A stretch of DNA of 64,000 nt, from NCBI GenBank assembly GCA_001414345.1, contig LLCB01000168.1:59851-123850 (forward strand), read 5' to 3'. Each line of letters starts with the position of its first letter. Position 1 is the stretch's first letter. The stretch is from Hymenoscyphus infarciens. Taxonomy: Eukaryota; Ascomycota; Leotiomycetes; Helotiales; Helotiaceae. A program made the position numbers and the translations under genes. A model generated the notes under the pieces. The model saw only the letters and a program-made list of their open reading frames with translations, was not told where the DNA came from and did no database searches. This document shows positions 11,450 to 23,073 of the stretch, piece after piece.

Positions 11450-12852
11450 ATGGGGCTCATTCCGTTCCTGTATCCTTTGGTACTCTTTTTGTTGCTGACT
11501 ATAGGTCCGACGTCCGCTCAAGATAATATTATAGTTGTTGTCTCGACCTCGACACTTCCCCCATTGACTACCACAGCAGTTGTCAATGCGCCAACTTCTG
11601 TACCTGCATCGTTCGACTATGTTTTGCTCGGGTGTTACAATGAACTACCCGCAGCTACTGGCGGCCGAGCAGTAGGACTTGATGGCAAATACCTAAGTCC
11701 AATACAGGCCATGCCGGAAGCTGTTACTGTACCACTATGTTTGGATGCTTGCCTTGAAGCTTTCGCAAGCGACGGAAGTGGGCATTATAAATACGCGGCC
11801 TTGGAAAATAGTCGGTATGTACATCCCCATGATCCATTCATACTGCGCGTTATACTAATTCATAAACTTTCAGCGAGTGTTTTTGTGGCCAAACACTTTC
11901 CAACGCCTCCACCATCCGCGATCCAGCCTATTGTAAATACCCATGTAGCGGAAATGTAACCACCACTTGTGGAGGATACGGATATCTCGATTTATATCAG
12001 CTAAAATCCACCATCACAAACACCACTCAAAACTCGACAAATCCCACCAACATCACTTCTCCCACCTCGTCACCCACAAATACGAATACCTCTTTCTCCA
12101 ACAATGGCGTCTCGAAAAACGTAGGTATGTGGGTTGGTATCGGCATCAGTCTTCTCGTACTCCTCCTCGTCGTCGCTCTCTTCCTCATCTGGGAAAAACG
12201 CCGCTATCAACCCCGCCATCCCATCGATCCCCCACCGTACACAGACGAAACCGAAATCTCCTCTACAAAACCCTCTGAATTCGCATTCCTCCCCTTCGTA
12301 GGTGCTTGGGGAACACGAAGAAAGTTAAAGAAGGAACAAGAAAGAAACATAAACGAAACCCGAAACGGATACATGGGCGACGAAGATATAGATTGGAACA
12401 CTACCCTAGGCGAAGCCAGTACATTACATAATACTCTCGGGACGAATCGCCCATCCTCACCGAGAGATGAGGGATGGCCTTTAAGTCCTGAATCTGGGGT
12501 TTCGGAGAAAGGGACAACTAGGGAAAGGAGGAATACTTTGGAGGGGTGGAAGACGGGGATTGTACCTGCGCCTGTAATGATGGGTGATACGCTTTCGGAT
12601 TCTGCGATGACGGAGATGTTGGGGGCGAGAGGGGAGGGAGTTAGTCGGGCGGCCAGTGCGGGTGGGTCAACGGTTAGTGCGTTGGGTCTGTCGTATTTGG
12701 GTGAGGGGGATAGTTCTCAGCAGGGAGCTGAGTTGCCGGGGAGCGAGAGGGGGAGTAAGAGGTTGAGTGATAGGGGTTTGAGGAGGACGAGCGAAACTGT
12801 GCCAGAGGTTGCGGAGGAGACGGTGGAATTGGAAATTCCGACGGGGAAATAG
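11450..12852 (+). CDS. WSC-domain single-pass membrane protein (putative cell-wall sensor)
   Basis: Exons 11450-11814 and 11874-12852 join across a GTATGT...CAG intron (11815-11873) to give 447 residues. Residues 1-24 are a hydrophobic signal peptide ending near TSAQ. A WSC domain at about 57-150 starts LLGCYNELP, has the paired cysteines CLDAC and ECFCGQTLSNAS, and ends TTCGGYGYLDLY. A Ser/Thr/Asn-rich stalk with many N-glycosylation sequons follows. One transmembrane helix lies at about 207-230 (MWVGIGISLLVLLLVVALFL), then a basic stop-transfer WEKRRY and a roughly 215-residue cytosolic tail with PPPYTDE and many Ser/Thr. The layout matches fungal WSC/mucin-type surface sensors, which report wall stress. 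That role is inferred from architecture only. Splicing is needed to complete the WSC domain, which supports the intron. Confidence 0.88.
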
Positions 12853-13501
12853 TAGGAAATTGGAGGGCGACGAATACAGCGAATATACGAACCAAGGGAC
12901 AACTTCGAACCAGAATGGGGTTGGTTGGGCAAACATGCCTCGAAAAAAATAGCGCCCTAAGTGAGGGGAGTTGCCTTGACGAAAATCATGACTATCAGAT
13001 GGAGAGAAGCAATGCACGTCGAATTCGGAGGAAGAGCGGAGCTAGCATTCATAGCTGTGAACGCACTACTTTTATGTCGAGCATATTTCAAGATGTAGCT
13101 GGTGTATGAATATAGTAAAATGAAAGATCGCAAACCAGCATATATATATGTTGTACCTATTGTAAAAAATCAAGATGGCACTCTATTCTGTGTAGCAGCA
13201 CATCATTTAAATTCTACTCATCTCCAAGTTTATACTTGTGAGGTTCTTATTGCGAGGAATTTTTGTTGAGACCACGCGAAAACTGGGTTGCAGTAGATTG
13301 TAGAGAATGGGATAGACAGACTTCTCAGTTCTTGTTGCGGGGATGATGAGGATATCGAAATTTACAGAGGAAGTATGAAGGTAAATAGGAAAGGAGGGGG
13401 GTTTGAGCGATGAGCACCGAGCGTCCCAGTCGAATATATGGATTAAAACAGCATCGAATAAGACGATAGAAGGCTTCGGAAATTAGGATATACAGACTCA
13501 C
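12853..13501. other. Intergenic DNA after the WSC gene
   Basis: It holds the probable 3' end of the WSC transcript. No gene or repeat is seen before the MITE. Confidence 0.5.
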
Positions 13502-13504
13502 TTA

Positions 13505-13954
13505 GGGCCTGTTTGGCTGGCATATTTTTTGGATAATCTAGTATATGCACCACCAAAAAGGCATCATAATAATGACGGATAATTTAATATATTCAACACT
13601 TTGATATATGCCGAATCGTTTGGCCCGCAAATTTTTTAAGCTAGATTATTTAGCTAAATAATCTAATATTTATTTAAAAGATTATCCTCACCAAAAAAAA
13701 GTAATTAGTCTGTTATCGTCAAAACCACGATAATTAGAATATTTTCTAGCATATATTTTATCCTCCTACTATTAATACTAGTACCAGGGGCTATTATCAC
13801 TCTTACCGATAATTGTAATAAAGAGCCAAACTATTATGGAATTTATTATCAGATAATTGGGTAATTAAATAAATATATGCCGAGCCACTTTTAAAAGGTC
13901 CCGGCATCTTTATTAGATAATTTAATATTATCTCATGGCAAGCCAAACAGGCCC
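13505..13954. mobile_element. PIF/Harbinger-like MITE (450 bp) with TTA target duplication
   Basis: The element begins GGGCCTGTTTGGCTGGC and ends with the inverse, GCAAGCCAAACAGGCCC, giving terminal inverted repeats of about 15 bp. It is flanked on both sides by TTA (13502-13504 and 13955-13957). A 3-bp TTA/TWA duplication and a GGGCCTGTTTGG-type end are what PIF/Harbinger and Tourist-like elements show. The interior is AT-rich with smaller palindromes (for example around 13640-13665) and has no coding frame, so the element is non-autonomous. The superfamily is inferred from the ends alone. Confidence 0.85.
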
Positions 13955-13957
13955 TTA

Positions 13958-14824
13958 GTTAAGTTGGAACCTTGGAAGATGTCAGAGTACAAGCTGAATA
14001 AGATCACAAATTTGGTTATACTAATGATGACGTGATAATTATATTCATTGGCTGGAGTTGAGTCTAGGAGATCACAGGAAGGGTGTGTGGATGGTTTGTT
14101 TATGTATTATGTTTTAGGTGGTAATTTTTATTGTTTAAGATGAGGAGAATATTATTTTTGTTTACTTTTCGTTGGGTGAGGTAAGGGTTTAGCGAGTTAA
14201 GGGGCGGGAGCTGACAAGGGGTTTTGTGACTATCTGACTGGAGTGAGAAGAAGTAAAGTCTAACAGACTTTAGTAAGATCACTTATAATAAACCTCCTAT
14301 TTATTTTATTAGTCAACTCATTGACAGAGGGGCTCTATTCATTTCTCGACGTTTACGTACTAAACAGTCCAAACTAATGAAATTATATAACAAGGTTCAA
14401 GTAACCAAAATAGAAGATGAGGGTCAAGACCTACGAAAAACTTCCCTCGAGTTTAGGAATTTTTATTCGCTTTGCTTTACCATCAATTACTATTTTCCCT
14501 TCTTTTTTGAGTAAACCCTCAAACTGAGGCCCGTTGTAAAGACTTCACGTTACCTCCTACTTCCTTGTCGCTGATTTCTGCATATAAATTTCTTCTTTAT
14601 AAAGTACCAAGAAGAGTCAAAAGAGATTTAGACCAAGTATAAGTTGACAGAGTCACAGAAAGGTATTTTTAAAAGGTATTGTGAAGTGTTGATCAATTGC
14701 GAAAATCTATGAAAAGGGGTTCATTCTTGTCTAGATCCATGCAAGTCAAGTTTGAAGAGACTCCCATATCAAGCCAAACCAGCCTTCCATCGTATGCCCT
14801 CCTAATACCACCCATAGAACCGTC
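13958..14824. other. Gene-free AT-leaning stretch
   Basis: No open frame of note, no recognisable repeat ends and no RNA gene are seen. Confidence 0.5.
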
Positions 14825-14830
14825 ATCCTC

Positions 14831-15545
14831 TCAAGCCTCCTCCTCTTTCAAAGCATTGGTATTTTCCTTTCCTTGGCGGTCCTCTGTATGTCCCTCTTTG
14901 TCAATTGCTACTGTATCCCCCAAGTCTGAGACCAGAAGCTCATCACATCGTACTTCAATAGCAGGACAAAAGACCGTAGGGTACTTTGCTTGCAGATCCC
15001 TAAACTGTGCCACAACATGATCCTTAAGCTCGGTCAAACCCTCTAGGTTATCCACAAAGCCCTCCCACCCGCACGGAAGAAAGATAAGGAGAGTCAAAGG
15101 ATAAATGTGGCAGACCCTGCCAAACTTTTGCATATGGCATACCCTCATGAAGTCTCACGTTCTCAAGAGTAATAGGCGGAACATACCGAGCAGGAACCTC
15201 GATGCTAGAACAACAGAGCAGACGACCATTGGGAAATATATCGGGTACCAGTCAAGTTGCCCCATAAAGCTCTAAGCGTTGGATAGACGCTGCGGCACCA
15301 GGGTAGAGTGAGTTTTCCGACCCTTTGAGTTCAGGCCCTTCCAAGTTGATGTGCAGTGTGTCAACGGCGGGGTTGAAATAGCGTATAAATGACTGGCTAA
15401 TTTCGATGATGGGGAGAAGTGGTTGATAGAATTATTTAGTAACCTTTCTGCTTTCTTGGTGTAGCATAAGGGACAGATCACAGATCAGGAGCTTATGGCT
15501 GGGCTCGGTGAAATACGTGAAAGTAATCTCTTATGTGGTGTGGTA
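14831..15545 (-). pseudogene. Broken 2EXR-domain gene
   Basis: On the minus strand, translation pieces in one frame carry 2EXR hallmarks. There is LMLHQESRKV (the usual xNRESR motif), then FIRYFNPAVDTLHINLEG (the usual YFNPxxDTLxL motif), then SIQRLELYG. In-frame stops interrupt it: TAA in the run after ESRKVTK and TGA after ELYGAT. Beyond about 15,140 the likely continuation, up to 14,831, is in another frame. No recognisable start or N-terminal F-x-x-P-E-L-P box was found upstream. Several lesions and no rescuing splice sites indicate a decayed gene. Its function is unknown; 2EXR proteins are an expanded, poorly characterised fungal family. Confidence 0.65.
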
Positions 15546-17250
15546 ATAAACGTCTAAAGAGAGAAGGGGAGAGTGCGAAGCACTCGGAATATATACAGGT
15601 CCACTAGTGTAGTCACGTGTCCTTCCCGCAACACTTGGGTCGCTCTCAGGACACTGGGGTTGGGCGATGTGGTTGTCCATCCAAAAAAGCAGTTATAAAT
15701 CCATTCGTAAAGATCGTGGTCATAGGGGGACCACATCTTGACTCTGCCGCAGCAAGACTGGAGTTTGATTGTTTGAGGATCGAAACAGGCGTTTGTCCAT
15801 TCTATTAATTGAACTACGGAGAGATCTTAAAGTCAGTATTTCCCTTTCAAGAAGTAGGTTTGAGGAAACTAGGGGGGAAATAGTGTCTCAATCCTCCTAA
15901 AACAACCCGAAAATACCCACGTCTAATGGGAAGATGTAGGAAAACTGTGAAGACCTGAGGGGAAGTGGGGGAAGTGTCGTGAGATTTGGTGGCCTCGACG
16001 CTTCGCTGGATATCTGGATCAGGGAGGTGAGGTACCGTTGAGAGTGATTCTTTTTATGGAGCCATAATTGAGCTATTCCTCATAAGACAATCTCAGTACT
16101 GATGTTGAAGAGTGTTGTTAGAAGAACTATCAGACCTCGAGAAAACGAAAGGAATGAGTTGTGTTTGGGAGGTTTTCCTACAAGCTGAACGTATAAATAG
16201 ACAACTTACTGTAAAGTGATTATCTGCTCTCATATGACTGACTGAATTGATAACAACTAGATGGTGAAGCGTTTATTTTGCACATAGGACTATAGAAAAT
16301 TCACCTAATACTACCTAACAAATGAGTTTCAAGCTTCACTATTTCATTGTCGTGCAGCTTGTTGGATACTCTTTTTTAGTTTGTTTATCTACCTCCTGTA
16401 CCTTCCTCTCAACCATTAATGAATCTACCTAGTGTTATTGTTGTGTGTGTGGTTGTGCGTTTTTGAGAACCTATATTCACTAGCGAAAGTACACAGCAAG
16501 GTTACACTGTTAAGAACCAAGTGCATAGAACCACGCCCAAATTATTTATATCTCCACTCAATAAATAAGCTAAGACTCAACTTGCAACCCCCATGGTATG
16601 CGCATCCACCTTCATCCATCCAAATCATTAGATTCTAACACGGAGTAGTACCAACTAACCATGAGTTAACTCTCCCACCAAAATACTTGAGTTCTTCTCT
16701 CAACTCCCAGATCCTGATACAGAGCTGTTAACCGAAACTACCAAGTTACATCGCACCTTCCTTGCTCATCTCCCTGAAGCGAGTGTGGAACTTTCACCAC
16801 TGCCCACTTCTTTTGGTCGCCAATTCCAGCTTTTCTCTCACCATCCTATCGAAATCCGCCTACTGATCTGGGGATAGGTTTCAATTCTCGGATACTTTTT
16901 TCCATGCTAGTAGTCTCGAGAGAAAGGGAATACTCTCCTTCATAAGTAAAGAGCAAAAATACGAAAGGAAAAAGTAAATGGACATCATTCGGGAATCACA
17001 ACAACCGAGTCACATTGGTAGCTCACGGGAAAGTAATCAAGTTTTTTGTATGCTGTTTTAAGCCTCTTTCCCTGTATCGTTGGTTACTACGCCCACACCT
17101 TGCTTCTTCACTGCCCATGTTTTGAGCTTCCTGGTCAGAAGAACCCTCGTGCGCTATGTACTCATCTACAAAGCAAACATCAGAAGCGGCTAAAAAATAA
17201 ATTGCGACATGGCCTCCTCCAGGGGCTCTTAAAACCCACACAATTTACAT
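15546..17250. other. Gene-free stretch
   Basis: Only short frames are seen. Its left end may hold the unrecognisable 5' part of the broken 2EXR gene. Nothing else can be supported. Confidence 0.5.
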
Positions 17251-18411
17251 TTACATCCCCCAAACCTTCATGCACTTCCCCCAAAACATCACCCCCTTAC
17301 ACTCCCGGTACCTAAGAAAAGCCGCACTCCCAATCCCACCCCCAAACATCGCAGCCACAGTCACAAAACTAGCGATACTCAACATACTCATCCCACTAAT
17401 TCCATGTCCACTTGTACAACCGCCAGCAATCCTACTTCCCAAAACCAGACAAACCCCACCAGCAACCGCTTTCCAGTCTTCAATCGCAACAGGTCCCTTC
17501 GTTAATGGTACCGCATACCCATATTTCCCGCCATACGTATAAAGAGCATAACTCCCAGCAAACGTTCCCGCAGCAAAACTGATGCTTTTGGTCGAAGGAG
17601 GGCGTTTAGAAGTGTTAAACAGCCACCAGAATAGTTCTCCAATCTGCTCGAAGGCCGCGGAACTCCCGAGTGTTGAATGGGTGAAAAAAATGGAGGTAAA
17701 TTGGGAGGCGCCGACAGCGAGACCGCCTTGCCACGGAGGAAGAAGAGAACGGCTATTTTGAGGGAAGTAGTGGTCTGCAGCATATACACCAGCTGCACAG
17801 ACTGCTCCGTAGACAATAACTGCTGTTGTTTTGTCGAAACCCATGCGTGAGGGGAGTGTGGGTCTTCTGTATGCCAGTGCTGTTTTGGTTTTTGTAGAGA
17901 CAGGAGGTGCGATAGTGGGTTTGAGGAAGGAGTAGATTATTCCTCCTAACACTGCACCGGCCAGGACATATCTAGCGCTTGGTATTCCAGTGGCGAGTTG
18001 AGACCAAACTGTTCCTGGACATGCGCCTGAGAGCGTCAGACCAATTCCGAGTATGACTCCCCCAATGATGTTTCCGGCGTATGGTCCAAAGGGAAGAGAG
18101 ATGGTTGATGGGTAACGAGGAGGGCATCTCGTCTCCGCGATTGAATCATTGATTAGTATAGCCAGCCTAGAATTCTTTATCAGCTCAAAATATCATCTGA
18201 AAAATTATCTTCGGTTAAAAGAATCCGCAATACATTAGCTGGGGGGGTGAGCTTACGCACTACTGCCACTTGCAGCCAAGAAAGCTTTCAGCATATGAAA
18301 GTTCGTGAGATTCATCTGCTGGGTGATCGTTGATGGAGTATACATTCCGGCCGCAGTGAGAGCAGCACCAAAAAAGGTCCCAGAGATGACACTGGGTAGT
18401 GGTGAGTCCAT
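17251..18411 (-). CDS. YeeE/YedE-type sulfur-compound transporter
   Basis: Exon 1 is 18411-18257 and exon 2 is 18166-17251. They are joined across a 90-nt intron (GTAAGC...TAG, 18256-18167) to give 356 residues. The protein is almost wholly hydrophobic. It contains two copies of the YeeE/YedE (DUF395) half: one with GACPGTVWSQLATG in the first part and one with AGGCTSGHGISGMS in the second. Each contains the single conserved Cys that lines the thiosulfate path in the bacterial family. Several Gly-rich membrane helices surround each motif. Known bacterial members import thiosulfate; the fungal substrate is inferred. It lies in the plasma or an organelle membrane. The neighbours give no pathway context. 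The first residues (MDSPLPSVISGTFFGAALTA) already look like helix 1, which supports this start. Confidence 0.88.
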
Positions 18412-19959
18412 CTTGATGCTCAAGAAGGAGTAGAGTTGTTGAAGTCGTTGGTGATGTATCCGCTTAAGTAAACATTAAGGTTCCGCAAAGGTGATCCTCG
18501 ATCCTGGCCGCTCTTACGCTTGGTCATTAATGCAAATACCTTAGTGAATCGAAGACTCCGAACAGGTGATGCAAGCCCTTCTAGACCGCCCGAACCGAGA
18601 AACGTAAGTAGGTAGGGAGGTGAGTAAGAAAGGATAAGTAAGGTATTTACAACCACCCCAGTATCACTCCACAGAAGGTAAAATACAACAATGGAAAATT
18701 TAACAAAGAAATTCCGTAAAAAGTAAGGTTCGTTGTTTTTGGCCTGCTTTCATCGTGGCATGACGTGCGAGGAGAGTGGCGTACGCCTTCTGGACGCCCA
18801 TAAACCATTTCGGATAGCAAAGAATTTTTATTTGCCAGTGAGAAGGTCGGCGACTTGCCAATTCATGGGTACTCATAAAGTACCTCTGTAACCATGACTT
18901 TCATCCTTTACCCGTTCTTCCCGTACCCATTGTTGTAGATGCGCCGCAGGATGATTGTTAGTGGGTTGTTGACAACCCGTTGCAGATTTTCGGCGACCAA
19001 AATCCCCCAACGTCCCCGATGCTGGGACGTGGAGGCCACGTTTGCGGGCCGCACGAGGGGGTGGAGTGAACCTGCTGATTGGCCCAAGGGAATAAAATGC
19101 GGGGATGGTTTGAGATGATAAGTGAGTACCGATTTATGTCGCCGATGTAGTGAAACCGCCAGAGATGTATTAATATAATATACCATGGTATAAGTTCGGG
19201 ATAAACTGCCTTTGTTGTAGAAATGCAAATAATTTCCCGGGAGCTTACCCAAAACTTGATGGCTAACTCGCTACTTTTACTAGGTAGCTTACTCCGTATA
19301 TGATGGCTTACTCGCAACGCCAATTTTGGCCCCCAAAACTCATACTGCTATCTACTAGCTTACTCGTTCTATTTGTGGCGCCCAAATGTTTCAGTGAGCT
19401 TCCGTAACGTCCTTCATCCATTTCTCAACCTTTGTTGTGCAATTAGGTTCCCAATGAACCCTGACCGTTCGAACAACATAAGCTATTATCCTATTCAGTT
19501 TCGCTGAATTGAAGATAATGGAGAATGATCCCATAGAAACTTACTTATTTAAAATAGACATTGATATATAACCTTTTCTTCAAAAGAATCTTACCACGAC
19601 GGAGTATCAGAGTAATTCCTCAATTCTGAGCAAAAGCGGTGATTTGGAGGGTCTCCCCAAAACTCCTCGTTAAACTTTGTCACAATCCCTAAAAAACTAC
19701 TCTTGATATCAATAACCAGGACGTATCACCAAAGATTCGAAGAGCCATAATTGTGCCTTTTTGCAGCCAACGAGATAACTATAACATCTGGCGATGTCGC
19801 ATCTCCATTCTGAAGTGATAAAGTTGAGGGTAAAGAAGCGCGACCACGCAAATATGTGCCCATGGAAAGAGGGGCTAACGTCTGCGAGAAACCTCGAGAT
19901 TTTTCCAGCTCAAGTAACCGATCAATTGTTAGGTTTGTTCTGTTTTGGTATATAGCAGC
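18412..19959. other. Gene-free stretch upstream of the YeeE/YedE gene
   Basis: The first few hundred bases are presumably its promoter. I see no gene, repeat boundary or RNA in the remainder. Confidence 0.5.
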
Positions 19960-21060
19960 TCAAGGTTGAAGCCCTTTCTGCGGTTCGTCGTTTAGAGTAT
20001 GTATAGTATCTTCGTGGAAGCCTGGGCTAAGGCCAAAGAAGACCATACACTTCAAATCCACTGCCTCTGAACTAAGGCCAGTTTGTCCTTCTTCGTCGAG
20101 ATATGGAAGCCCTTGTTTGCCATCGTAAATTCCTTGCTTGGAACAGAAGGGTTGTTGATTCTCTCAATGTTTCCGCAACCAGAAAAAAAAGTCCGAAGGT
20201 GATGTAGCAAATATACCCCAAATCAACTGACGATGATCGCGCTTGTGGGGTGCGTGTCTTCTTGACGCGTTACTGAACTCCGGCTCTTGGGGGAACCACA
20301 CGAAAAGAGAAAGATCGTGGTTCTCAGATACGATAGCTTCCTGCAGTTTGAAAAAAGCTCTTGGTCCTTCTCCATAAATCAAAGGTAGATTAACATCGAA
20401 AACTCCAAAAAGGCAATAAGAGAGATCCTTTACTCTTGTTGTGCAACGGTTCGCAGCCCATGACATCCGTTTTGCAACTGAGATCTGTGAAATCAAATCA
20501 CTGTCTGCTGGCACAATGATATCGATCTTTGTGATCTAGGACAGCCAGTGTTGTCAAGATACTTTGTCTCCCACAATATTCCAATCCCGATCATAAAATT
20601 CGATGAACCCGAAAGCCACTAGTTCCTGTAGCGTCTCAGTAACTGTAGCTCCAAAAACGACTCGTATTCTTGAGATATAATGTAAAATAAAAGCTACTTT
20701 CCTGCAAAGTCCAACGGCGTGTGAATCATTTGCAGAGGGGAAAGTAATTAAAGATAATTTCTCCAACACTTACGCCTTGAGGCCCAGAAAGGTCGAACAG
20801 GTAAACAAAACAAAATTCTGAAAGTTTATAAACATCGAATTGATCGCCTCCGTCGATTCTGCACTGCTGCACTTATCAATACAGCAAGTGTCCACCCGGG
20901 CATACAGCAAACCCCGAGAACCGAGAACGCGCTATCTGACAAGTTCGCTCAAACTTGGTAAAGTCTGCTTTGGCACTGGCTTCCTCAAGATTTTACATGT
21001 TATGAAAAGCGACCTCGGAATCCTTTGGGGTCGGAAACATTCTCGAGTTTGAGTGTCTCG
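19960..21060 (-). pseudogene. Broken HET-domain (heterokaryon incompatibility) gene
   Basis: Reading the minus strand from right to left gives HET hallmarks in the correct order but in different frames. At about 20,900-20,840 there is YARVDTCCIDKCSSAESTEA (family: W-x-D-T-C-C-I-D-K). At about 20,730-20,700 there is FTRRWTLQE, preceded by a stop, and then a second LQELVAFGFIEFYDRDWN near 20,640-20,580. An open stretch at 20,514-20,164 has SYCLFGVFDVNLPLIYGEG. At about 20,145-20,060 there is a C-terminal KEFTMANKGFHIS. In-frame TGA and TAG lie between 20,554 and 20,520. The family controls non-self recognition and cell death between fungal strains. This copy cannot make a full protein. Confidence 0.8.
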
Positions 21061-21440
21061 GTATTGATCAGCCACATAACATTGTAATAAGAACAAAAGA
21101 GCTAGGAACTTTCCAGAGCTGAATGTCCCTGTCTTCCCCACGAGTGGGAAACCTTGCAGTGAAATGAGCTTGTGTGACGATGGCGATGTCATGATGTAAC
21201 CCCGGATAAATGCGTGCGCTACTTGAGAATAGAGGAACATTTGGACCACCTGAGCCACCGTCAAAAAAGATCAATAAAACAACCACCAAAATGAAACCCA
21301 GCCCTAAAAATCTTTCGAGTAGGGTTCAAAGAGCCACCTCTCGTAGCAACAATGAACACTGGGAGTCCCAAATATACTCAACCCCCCTCAAAAGCAGTGT
21401 GAGCAATGATTAGAGTAGAGTAGAGTAGTGACCACTAAGT
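21061..21440. other. Short spacer between the HET relic and the inverted-repeat element
   Basis: A minus-strand frame (21264-20932) overlaps it and may include decayed 5' sequence of the HET gene. Nothing further can be supported. Confidence 0.4.
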
Positions 21441-21830
21441 ACTACTCTACTCTACTCATTGCTACTCGAGTAGTACTCTTGAGTAGTGGAGTAGCGCGGG
21501 CCGAATCGGCCCGAGCCGGTCCGGACAGACGGAGTGGCGTTTTAGGGCTCCTAGCGGCTTAAGCGAGATCTTCTTTCTACTCTATCTAATAAAAGTCTTA
21601 ATAGATTAGGTATTAATTATATAATTATAAAAAAATATTTCTTTAAATATAACTACTAATATTACTAATAATAAGCTTTATAAGCTTTATAAATGTAAGT
21701 ATATAAATATTACTAAAGACTACTCGAGTAGTCTTAAGTTACTACTCTACACTACTTATCTAACCCGCTACTTATACTCTACTCTACTACTCAAGAGTAC
21801 TACTCGAGTAGTAGTGAGTAGTAGAGTAGT
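21441..21830. mobile_element. Inverted-repeat element with long TACTACTC-rich ends
   Basis: The left end (about 21441-21500) is rich in CTACTC/GAGTAG and contains CTACTCGAGTAGTACTCTTG. The right end (about 21765-21830) contains the inverse, CAAGAGTACTACTCGAGTAG, in the matching order, so the ends pair over roughly 55-65 bp. A G+C-rich inner part with the palindrome GGGCCGAATCGGCCC is followed by a very AT-rich core. There is no coding frame. It may be a MITE-like element partly altered by RIP. No clear target duplication was found, so its class is open. Confidence 0.6.
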
Positions 21831-23073
21831 TTGTGTTCAAAAGCGCACTCTTCTCACATCGTGACTTACCCTTCCAAGCTCTTCAAACTTCCGGGGTAAA
21901 GAAAGAAGAAGAAGAAGAAGAAGAAGAAACAGCTACTAATTTCAAACCTTCACTGCCCCCAAAGAACCGAGTGAATACAAAAATCACCTCACGCAGCAAA
22001 AGGCGATGTCCAATTTCTCACATCGTAAACCCGGCGTTATTCCTCATTCCTCGACTCGACTCAGCTCAACCACCTCACAACTGAATCGCTCCTTCCCTCG
22101 AAAACCTCCTAACCTCCCAACCTCAACAAAACCAAACATTCAAACCCCCAACGAATTTTGAAACTCCACCCCTCTCTCATAACAGCAAAACAGAACTCCT
22201 CTAACCTTGACACAGAAAGGAATGGGCTCAGGAACCAAAGAGGGTAGGAAAACTAGAAATGGGGAAAGGTCTTGTAATTACAGTATACAGGGCACGGTGG
22301 ACTAGGTAGAGCACAAGCTAAGTACCTTACCTAGCTGCCACCTCAACACTAAATATCGCACCTTCCTCACAAAATTCTTGATCTTCCAAATTACTCTACC
22401 TAGACACCAGAAGAAACACCAACAAGCCGAAGCCACTAGCTCCCATACCCAAGAACAGGCGTAACAGATCTTTTTTTTGGGGGGGGGGGGGGGAAATAAT
22501 AATATATCGCGTTTCATTCCAGTCGTGCCCGAGCCCCGAAAAAAGAAGAAAAAATTCAGAGGGAAGAAATAAATAAATAAATCGCATCCCATGGACAATT
22601 AATACGCAGCCACTTCCAGAAACTTCAACAAGCTCCTTCTATTCTTTTCAGATAAGAAAATATCTGTCGGCAAAACCTCCCCTAAGCCACCCCCTTGCAT
22701 CTCCAGAGGCCAACACAGTTTACAGAGAAAACTCCCATCGCTCACATAGAATTAAGACGATTCTTCTGCAAAAACCAAAAAAAGAGCCACACAAACCAAA
22801 TATACGTAAAATGCTCATCCCTTGGGGTATTATCTACTAACAAAATACACATCTCACTCATCCATCCACCGCCCTTCCCTCCCTAAACGACCTTCGCTTC
22901 TTGGACCTTCACATACTCCAAATCCTCTCATCCCAACCTCAAGCCCATATTCCCAAATATCCCTGACTCAAGCCCAAGACATAGTTCCTACAAATTTTAG
23001 AAGAGAACCCCTCAAAAAACGATATTTCCTACCCACCAAACGCCAATTCACTACCCCAGAATACATCCCCCAA
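21831..23073. other. Intergenic DNA downstream of vps27
   Basis: It contains a (GAA)n run near 21903-21928 and a G-homopolymer near 22479-22493. The right end is probably the vps27 3' untranslated region. No gene is seen. Confidence 0.55.
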
